Source: JAPHSX01 sp041554195 (GTDB taxonomy: Bacteria; Pseudomonadota; Gammaproteobacteria; Thiohalomonadales; Thiohalomonadaceae). Taken from it: a stretch of DNA of 64,000 nt. The stretch covers positions 1-64,000 of the forward strand of contig JBFFMJ010000004.1 of NCBI GenBank assembly GCA_041554195.1, read 5' to 3'. Within the stretch, counting starts at the first letter, position 1, and each line of letters starts with the position of its first letter. Shown here one piece after another: positions 58,361 through 64,000 of this stretch. A program made the position numbers and the translations under genes. Below the pieces are notes generated by a model. That model was given only the letters and a program-made list of their open reading frames with translations. It made no database searches and had not been told where the DNA came from.

Positions 58361-61285
58361 TTGTTGTGGATCGATCTATTGCCAATAAACAGCTTTAAAA
58401 AGCGTTTTCTCTTATACATCCTGCTGACTTGGATGCTCCCGCCGCTGTTCGGGATCTCCTTTCTGGTGTTTATGGAAATGTACACGCTGGCGGATATTGC
58501 GCTGGTCGTACGTGGTTCAGATTTCGGCTTTTTTGCCCTTGGCACGGTGTTTTTTGCCCTCTGGTACTTCAACCGTTTCAGCCGCCCCTGGCAGGAATAT
58601 ATTAACCAGCCGAATGCCGCAAATGCGGAAAGGGCGATCACGCAGTTAAGGCGTTTCTGTCTCCATTACTGGGGACTGTTTACCCTTACCATGGCAGTAC
58701 GCCCTGGCTTCGTGTTGCTCAGTACGGAGTCCATTCTGGGTACCAGTACCACCCCCGCAGACTGGTTACGTATCCATCTGGTTCTGCTCATTGTATTTAT
58801 CTTTGTCGGCCTGCCGCTATTCCTACGGATCACCGACCTGCTGGGGTTGACGCTAGGCGGGATAAAAATGGAGCGCCCCAGTTTAAGCATCAAGGCGAAG
58901 ATCTTTCTCATCGGTTCCCTGGTACCGCTGTTTATAGGCACTATTCTGGTGCTCTATTTCTGGTCACGTACCGGTTATTTTGCTGCAGAAACAGCCGTTA
59001 TCTGGCTGCTATTGGAGATATTGGCGATTGGTGGCAGCCTGCTGTTTGTACGCAGTATCAGCCAGTCTCTGAGTCCGCTGCAGAGTCTGATTCGCCAGCA
59101 GAAAAAGCCGTGCGAGCTTGATCTCAACACCCTGCAGGGAGCCTCTATTGATGAGCTGGGGATACTGACTAATGAATATCGTGAACTGCTGCAGCATCAC
59201 ATGGACCTGACTGAGCGGTTGGGCCGCTCAGAGGAGTGGTTGAGCAATATTCTGGAGAACATGCAGGACACCTTCTACCGCACCAATCTTGAGGGGGAGA
59301 TCCTCTATATCACACCGATGGTGGAGCAGGCGCTGGGCTATTACCCCGCTGAGTTGCTGGGAACCAGGATGGCCGACCTCTATCTTGAGCCGAATGCCCG
59401 TGATGATTTTCTTGCTGAGCTGCAGGCCCATAATGGCATGGTGCGCAATTTCATTGCGCCGCTACGCCACCGTGATGGTTCGACTGTCTGGGCCTCGACC
59501 AATGCCCATTATTACCGCCATAGTGATGGCCAGCTAGCGGGTGTTGAAGGTAATGCGCGAGATATTACCCAGTTGAAGCGGGCCGAGGCGGCCGTTTTCA
59601 GTGAGCGGCAACGACTGTTGTCGACTCTGGAGTCGATCACCGATGGGGTGATCACCACCGACACCGAAGGCCGGATTAAATACCTTAACCCGGTGGCTGA
59701 GCGCCTGGTACATGATGTCGACGGGGCAATTGGCAGTCACTATGCCCGTGTTTTGCCACTGGTAGATGAGGGCAGCGGCGAGAGGCTGGACGATCTGGTG
59801 GAGTTGACGCTAAAGCATGAGGGGAGTTTTGTTAACGCCAGTAACGGTCTGCTGCAACGAACCGATGGACATGACTTTGTGCTCATGGTCTCCGCCTCGG
59901 CGATGCAGGACAGCGAGGGCAATATTATTGGTGCCGTACTGGTGCTGCACGACATTACGGAAAGTACCACGATGACCCGCCAGCTCAACTATCAGGCGAG
60001 TCACGATACCCTCACCGGACTGGTGAACCGCCGTGAGTTTGAGCGTCGCCTGAAGCTGGCCATTCACAGTGCTGTGGAGTTGGGGCAGGAACATGTGCTG
60101 TTCTACATGGACCTTGATCAGTTCAAGGTAGTTAACGACACCTGTGGTCACCGTGCGGGTGATGAGCTGCTTAAACAGTTAGCGGCACAGCTTGATTACT
60201 CTCTGCGTGATAGTGACTCCCTGGCGCGACTCGGCGGTGACGAATTTGGCGTGTTGCTGGAACACTGCTCACTGGAGGATGCCCAGCAATTAGCCGATAA
60301 ATTACGCCAGATGGTGAAAGACTTCCGCTTTGCCTGGGAAGACAAGAGTTTTGAGATCGGTGTCAGCATCGGGGTGGTACCGGTCGACACCAACACTCGC
60401 GGCATCGACCAGTTACTCTCCGCCGCCGATGCGGCCTGTTACTTCGCCAAGGATCAGGGACGCAATCGTGTCTACATCTATCACGAGGGTGATGAAGCTA
60501 CCATCGAGCGTCACGGTGAGATGAGCTGGGTGCATCGCATCACCGAAGGCTTCGAGGCTGATCGCTTTCGACTCGAGGCGCAATACATCGCACCGCTACA
60601 TGAGACCGAGGAGCGGCCCCACTATGAGGTGTTGCTGCGTATGGTGAGCGAGGAGGGGCACATGGTTCCGCCGATGGCCTTTATCCCCGCCGCTGAGAGG
60701 TATAATCTCATGCCCACCATCGACCGCTGGGTGATTCGCGCCACCTTTGGCATGCTCTGCCATACGCGGGATGAAGCGGGTAATGCCGCGATTGCCTGCT
60801 CCATTAACCTCTCCGGTCAGTCGCTGGCCGATGATCACTTTCTCGATTTTATTATTGAGCAGCTGGAGTTAAGCCAACTGAATCCACAGTTGATCTGTTT
60901 TGAGATCACCGAGACGGCGGCTATCACCAATTTGACTCGTGCGATGAGATTGTTCGGCGAGTTAAAGCAACGCGGCTGTCGCTTCTCGCTGGATGATTTT
61001 GGCAGTGGTCTCTCATCATTTGCTTACCTGAAAACCCTGCCGGTCGATTACCTGAAGATCGACGGGGCCTTCGTGAAGGACATCCTCACCGATGAGATTG
61101 ACGAGGCGATGGTCGAGGCCATTCACAAGGTTGGCCATGTGATGGAACTACAGACCATTGCCGAGTTTGTCGAGAACGACGCAATTGCCGAACGTTTGCG
61201 CCAGATCGGTGTTAACTACGCCCAGGGTTACGGTATTGCCCGTCCCGAACCGCTCGACGAAATACTTAAGCGTCACAGCCAGTAA
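58361..61285 (+). CDS. multi-pass membrane protein with two PAS, GGDEF and EAL domains
   Basis: A 974-residue cyclic di-GMP enzyme. The N-terminal part (about 10-240) has several hydrophobic helices (RFLLYILLTWMLPPLFGIS, VLLIVFIFVGLPLFL, IFLIGSLVPLFIGTILVLYF). PAS 1 is at about 290-400, PAS 2 at about 417-530 and GGDEF at about 545-705, with an intact LGGDEFG at 624-630. The EAL domain (about 715-970) has EVL (756-758) where EAL is usual, while DDFGSGLSSF is kept. EVL is seen in some YegE-like proteins, so activity is uncertain. The start is TTG, with a second TTG next to it. It may be cotranscribed with argG. Confidence 0.88.
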   Translation: MLWIDLLPINSFKKRFLLYILLTWMLPPLFGISFLVFMEMYTLADIALVVRGSDFGFFALGTVFFALWYFNRFSRPWQEYINQPNAANAERAITQLRRFCLHYWGLFTLTMAVRPGFVLLSTESILGTSTTPADWLRIHLVLLIVFIFVGLPLFLRITDLLGLTLGGIKMERPSLSIKAKIFLIGSLVPLFIGTILVLYFWSRTGYFAAETAVIWLLLEILAIGGSLLFVRSISQSLSPLQSLIRQQKKPCELDLNTLQGASIDELGILTNEYRELLQHHMDLTERLGRSEEWLSNILENMQDTFYRTNLEGEILYITPMVEQALGYYPAELLGTRMADLYLEPNARDDFLAELQAHNGMVRNFIAPLRHRDGSTVWASTNAHYYRHSDGQLAGVEGNARDITQLKRAEAAVFSERQRLLSTLESITDGVITTDTEGRIKYLNPVAERLVHDVDGAIGSHYARVLPLVDEGSGERLDDLVELTLKHEGSFVNASNGLLQRTDGHDFVLMVSASAMQDSEGNIIGAVLVLHDITESTTMTRQLNYQASHDTLTGLVNRREFERRLKLAIHSAVELGQEHVLFYMDLDQFKVVNDTCGHRAGDELLKQLAAQLDYSLRDSDSLARLGGDEFGVLLEHCSLEDAQQLADKLRQMVKDFRFAWEDKSFEIGVSIGVVPVDTNTRGIDQLLSAADAACYFAKDQGRNRVYIYHEGDEATIERHGEMSWVHRITEGFEADRFRLEAQYIAPLHETEERPHYEVLLRMVSEEGHMVPPMAFIPAAERYNLMPTIDRWVIRATFGMLCHTRDEAGNAAIACSINLSGQSLADDHFLDFIIEQLELSQLNPQLICFEITETAAITNLTRAMRLFGELKQRGCRFSLDDFGSGLSSFAYLKTLPVDYLKIDGAFVKDILTDEIDEAMVEAIHKVGHVMELQTIAEFVENDAIAERLRQIGVNYAQGYGIARPEPLDEILKRHSQ

Positions 61286-61359
61286 CCTGGCAGCATCGGG
61301 TATGGGTGTGGTCTATGCTTTGCCCTGAACAATTTTCGTAAATCTAGGATGAGAAAATA

Positions 61360-61743
61360 ATGCGCCTATTACATACCATGCTGCGGGTGGGTGACCTGCA
61401 GCGCTCGATCGATTTTTATACCCAGGTGCTGGGAATGACGGTGTTACGCCAAAAGGAGTATCCCGACGGCAAATTTACCCTCGCCTTTCTGGGCTACGGC
61501 GCAGAGAGTGAGCACACCGTGCTTGAACTCACCTACAACTGGGGGGTAGAGAGCTATGAAATAGGTAATGGTTTTGGTCACCTCGCCATCGAAGTGGATG
61601 ACGTCTACGCCGCCACCGAAAAGATGCGTCAGATGGGCGGGAAAATCCTGCGCGATGCCGGCCCCATGAATGCAGGCACCACCATCATCGCCTTCGTCGC
61701 CGACCCCGATGGTTACGAGATTGAGCTCATCGGCAAAAAGTGA
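61360..61743 (+). CDS. gloA: lactoylglutathione lyase (glyoxalase I)
   Basis: Isomerises the methylglyoxal-glutathione adduct to lactoylglutathione. The 127-residue protein starts MRLLHTMLRVGDLQRSIDFY, with metal ligands His5, Glu in VLELTYNWG, His in GFGHLAIEV and Glu in DPDGYEIELI. This is the short nickel-type bacterial form. A single-gene unit with a strong terminator after it. Confidence 0.96.
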   Translation: MRLLHTMLRVGDLQRSIDFYTQVLGMTVLRQKEYPDGKFTLAFLGYGAESEHTVLELTYNWGVESYEIGNGFGHLAIEVDDVYAATEKMRQMGGKILRDAGPMNAGTTIIAFVADPDGYEIELIGKK

Positions 61744-61764
61744 TGGACGGCTATTCACGCCAAT

Positions 61765-61793
61765 AAAAAACCGGCTACGAAGCCGGTTTTTTT
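61765..61793. terminator. bidirectional terminator after gloA
   Basis: AAAAAACCGGCT and AGCCGGTTTTTT form the stem around ACGA. It can also end the opposing lipoprotein gene that stops at 61811. Confidence 0.92.
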
Positions 61794-61810
61794 GGGGCCG
61801 TTATTCTGAA

Positions 61811-62185
61811 TTACTGATTAAGCAGCGCCAGTAACTCGCGGGTGGTCTTCCCGGCTATCTCGATCTGCTGACAGTGTGAGGCCACATTGTTTGCGTCGTA
61901 CTGTAGCGAGTAGAGCTGTGCGACCAGCTCTTTGCTCTTGATCTGCTGCAAGCTGTCCGTTTCAAGGTATTTGCTGTGGTCGGCGATATTACCCACGGTG
62001 GTCGAGGCCCAGTAGGTGGCGGTAAAGGAGGCCTCACGATCATTGCAGTCACTGCTGGCAGTGCTGAGGGCATTTTCCAGGGCGTAGAGTTGACCGTAGC
62101 GTACTTCCGGACTGAAGGTCGCTTCGATGGTGCTGGCACATCCACTCAGTAGCGCCAAGCTTGCGGTAATAAATAGAGCCTTCAT
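61811..62185 (-). CDS. small lipoprotein of unknown function
   Basis: A 124-residue protein. The signal MKALFITASLALL ends at the lipobox LSGC (Cys16). The mature part is mostly helical (VRYGQLYALENALSTAS, SLQQIKSKELVAQLYSLQYD in pieces) and has two further cysteines (SDCND, SHCQQ) that could form a disulfide. GGAGGTG precedes the ATG. No relatives recognised. It is a lone gene between a terminator and a non-coding region. Confidence 0.75.
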   Translation of the reverse strand: MKALFITASLALLSGCASTIEATFSPEVRYGQLYALENALSTASSDCNDREASFTATYWASTTVGNIADHSKYLETDSLQQIKSKELVAQLYSLQYDANNVASHCQQIEIAGKTTRELLALLNQ

Positions 62186-62510
62186 CTTACACCTCCAGGC
62201 ATAAGAATATTAATACGTACTAATTTATTTGGTGGCAAACACCCTTTTCAAGTTTCTGCTCACACCTTATGCCGTGTGAGGGTCTATCCTGATTGTCTCG
62301 GCTATGCCTTAGTTAGTTACTTGGTATTACCCATGGATGTTAGGTCAATAATTCTGAGTTTCAAGCTTGGTTATTGGCCTGGGCGTAAGCGAATATTCGC
62401 TAGTGGTAATTATGGCGTGAGGGGTGCAGCTTCAGTATCGGGGTTGTGCCAGTGTTGTTGTAGGCATTGTTCCTATAGCGCTATCGGAGCTTAGGTGCTG
62501 TTTGTTGCAG
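62186..62510. other. 325-base non-coding region
   Basis: It holds a 7-bp inverted repeat, CTCACAC (62259-62265) / GTGTGAG (62274-62280). No gene, terminator or repeat family was recognised. Confidence 0.5.
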
Positions 62511-62948
62511 TTAGCGGCGGGGGGAGAGGTTCTGCAGGCAGCGCAGGTAGGCGGCTTCGTCGGGGGCGGTGTTGTTGCGTTGTGCCTGCCACATCGCCTC
62601 GCCAAGACACTCCATCATGCGGTGTTCCGTCTCGTGGACATCCCCGAGCTTTTTCAGCAGGGTTTCATAGGCGGCGTTAATGCCGGCGGGGCGGTGGGTG
62701 GAGAGTTGCTCGCGAATGCCGATGTGCATCCCCATGTGGAGGAAGGGGTTGGTTTCGCCCTGCTCGGGGCTGTAGTCGTGACTCAGCGCCTGCTCTTCGT
62801 CGGACAACAGGGTGTGGTACTCCGGATGTAACAGGATGATATCGATGACCATCGCGTCGAGTGGCTCGATGGGGAGTTTTTCATGGTGTTTGTGCCAGGC
62901 CTGCACGTAGAAGCGGCGCAACTCGTCGCGGTTTTGTCCAAAAAACAT
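62511..62948 (-). CDS. DUF1841 family protein
   Basis: A 145-residue protein with the DUF1841 pattern as I remember it: MFFGQNRDELRRFYVQAWHK, MVIDIILLHPEYH, then NPFLHMGMHIGIREQLSTHRP and RMMECLGEAMWQAQRN. The conserved histidines suggest metal binding, but the function is unknown. Its start overlaps the nth stop by one base (TGATG), so it is translated with nth; the two are often neighbours in proteobacteria. Confidence 0.88.
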   Translation of the reverse strand: MFFGQNRDELRRFYVQAWHKHHEKLPIEPLDAMVIDIILLHPEYHTLLSDEEQALSHDYSPEQGETNPFLHMGMHIGIREQLSTHRPAGINAAYETLLKKLGDVHETEHRMMECLGEAMWQAQRNNTAPDEAAYLRCLQNLSPRR

Positions 62949-63583
62949 CAGTCTATCGCCTTCGATTTATATTCACAGAGATCTTCAATGATACAGGCCC
63001 CACAGCGCGGCTTTCGTGCCACGCAGACGTAGCGTCCGTGCAGGATCAGCCAGTGGTGGGCATCCTGTAAAAATTCAGTGGGGATGAATTTGAGTAGCTT
63101 CTTTTCGACCTCCAGCACCGTCTTGCCGGGGGCGATCCTGGTGCGATTGGAGACCCGGAAGATATGGGTGTCGACCGCCATGGTGGGGTGGCCGAAGGCC
63201 GTGTTGAGCACCACGTTGGCGGTCTTGCGCCCGACGCCGGGCAGCGCCTCCAGCGCGGCGCGATCCTCAGGTACCTCACTGCCGTGCTGCTCGATCAATA
63301 TCCGGCAGGCCTTGATGATGTTGGCCCCCTTGGTGTTAAACAGGCCGATGGTCTTGATGTAGTCCTTCAGCCCCGCCTCACCCAGTGCCAGTATCGCCTC
63401 TGGGGTGTTGGCTAGCGGGAACAGTTTGTCTGTCGCCTTGTTTACCCCCTTGTCGGTCGCCTGTGCCGAGAGGGTGACCGCCACCAGTAGCTCAAAGGGG
63501 GTGGAGTAGTTCAACTCGGTGGTCGGATGGGGGTTTTCCGCACGCAGGCGGCTGAAGATCTGCTGGCGTTTTTCTCTATTCAT
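62948..63583 (-). CDS. nth: endonuclease III
   Basis: DNA glycosylase/AP lyase that removes oxidised pyrimidines. The 211 residues equal E. coli Nth. It has the helix-hairpin-helix ALPGVGRKTANVVLN with the catalytic lysine, the catalytic aspartate in VDTHIFRVSNR, and the C-terminal [4Fe-4S] motif C-x6-C-x2-C-x5-C (CVARKPRCGACIIEDLC). The ATG at 63583 matches the family start; one five codons upstream is less likely. Confidence 0.96.
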   Translation of the reverse strand: MNREKRQQIFSRLRAENPHPTTELNYSTPFELLVAVTLSAQATDKGVNKATDKLFPLANTPEAILALGEAGLKDYIKTIGLFNTKGANIIKACRILIEQHGSEVPEDRAALEALPGVGRKTANVVLNTAFGHPTMAVDTHIFRVSNRTRIAPGKTVLEVEKKLLKFIPTEFLQDAHHWLILHGRYVCVARKPRCGACIIEDLCEYKSKAID

Positions 63584-63880
63584 GGCGGTGCGAGGCATGG
63601 CTTGGCGATAAGGCAGCGGTTACTGTAGCGAAAGCGCCAACCCTTGCCTAGGGGAATCCGTCTCTCATCTATTTTGGAGAGTAAAATTTGCAAAGCACGG
63701 ACAAACTGTAGGACTATAGAGGCTTGTCGCCGGAGGCGTGACACAAAATAAATCGGCAGAGCGGTACACGACCCTGTGAACCCCGCTATCTGACTGAAAT
63801 ACATATAATAATTATTATTGAATCTGTCTGGTTGCAGCACCTTCGTGGCACTGGTCGGCATCTCAATATGAGGGGGAAGA

Positions 63881-64000
63881 GTGCGGCCACATTCGCCGTT
63901 TACACTGATCATCACACTCATCGTGGCCCTGTCTGCGGTGGCAGTCTCTGCCGTAGAGACACCTGCGCCACTGTCACGCCAGCTTGCGCTCTATCACACC
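63881..64000 (+). CDS. start of a secreted protein, 3' truncated by window edge
   Basis: GTG 63881, with an AGGGGGAAGA ribosome site, opens a frame that runs to the window end (40 codons). It reads MRPHSPFTLIITLIVALSAV then AVSA and VETPAPLSRQLALYHT, a typical signal peptide with a likely cut after VSA. The rest of the protein is out of view, so no function can be given. Confidence 0.6.
   Translation, partial: MRPHSPFTLIITLIVALSAVAVSAVETPAPLSRQLALYHT

Noticed and set aside
62259..62280. CTCACAC/GTGTGAG hairpin as a terminator or small RNA
   Set aside because: Short stem with no T-run and no flanking promoter; kept only as a note on the gap.
63599..63880. Possible riboswitch or small RNA before the secreted-protein gene
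   Set aside because: Looked for cyclic di-GMP and other known motifs by eye; nothing matched.
63580..63921. 113-codon minus-strand frame upstream of nth
   Set aside because: Overlaps the nth start and the signal-peptide gene at the window end; no motif.

Overview
The window is ordinary chromosome from a gammaproteobacterium with moderately high G+C. The order miaA-hfq-hflX-hflK-hflC-yjeT-hisZ-purA, the pyruvate dehydrogenase genes divergent from lipB-lipA, and MobA/MobB/MoeA side by side all fit this class. A DsrS-like protein (recognised from memory), NhaD, an SLC13 permease and many respiratory-lifestyle genes suggest a free-living or host-associated sulfur oxidiser of the Chromatiales/Sedimenticola type. 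That placement is inference only. No rRNA, tRNA, CRISPR array, complete insertion sequence or prophage was seen.

Layout. 1-1.75 kb: the 3' part of an A+T-richer VCBS/FG-GAP repeat protein, then a non-coding stretch with an integron attC-like site. 1.75-9.3 kb: phosphoglucomutase, HtpG, a TauD-like dioxygenase with a PilJ-domain protein, a small zinc-ribbon protein, Hsp15 and a thioredoxin. 9.4-13.5 kb: a four-gene operon with a MoxR ATPase, a metallopeptidase/VWA protein, a DsrS-like protein and an unknown. 13.6-19.6 kb: Adk, HemH, a Cdd1-like protein, an NlpC/P60 lipoprotein, a Lon protease and an Ala/Lys-rich histone-like protein beside an A+T-rich island. 19.6-26.3 kb: MoeA-MobB-MobA, a PfkB kinase, QueG, Nnr and TsaE. 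26.4-37.3 kb: the amidase-mutL-miaA-hfq-hflX-hflKC-yjeT-hisZ-purA run. 37.9-43.8 kb: an NTF2-like protein and a LysR regulator divergent from SLC13-NhaD. 43.8-51.8 kb: aceE-aceF-lpd facing lipB-lipA. 52-61.3 kb: an M48 lipoprotein, a substrate-binding lipoprotein fused by overlap to a GGDEF/EAL protein, argG, and a second GGDEF/EAL protein. 61.3-64 kb: GloA, a small lipoprotein, DUF1841, endonuclease III, and the first 40 codons of a secreted protein cut by the window end.

Regulation visible by eye: three close matches to sigma-32 heat-shock promoters (before htpG, before the thioredoxin, and inside the end of miaA before hfq), which would tie these genes into one stress response; a matched pair of palindromic LysR-type sites flanking the lysR/SLC13 intergenic region; and about ten intrinsic terminators, one of which lies inside the coding end of the opposing dioxygenase gene.

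The best leads for something undescribed are the MoxR/metallopeptidase-VWA/DsrS-like operon, the substrate-binding protein plus GGDEF/EAL pair, the PilJ/TauD-like pair, the isolated attC-like site, and two apparent decayed small genes. All functional statements rest on motif reading by eye; no database search or alignment was run.
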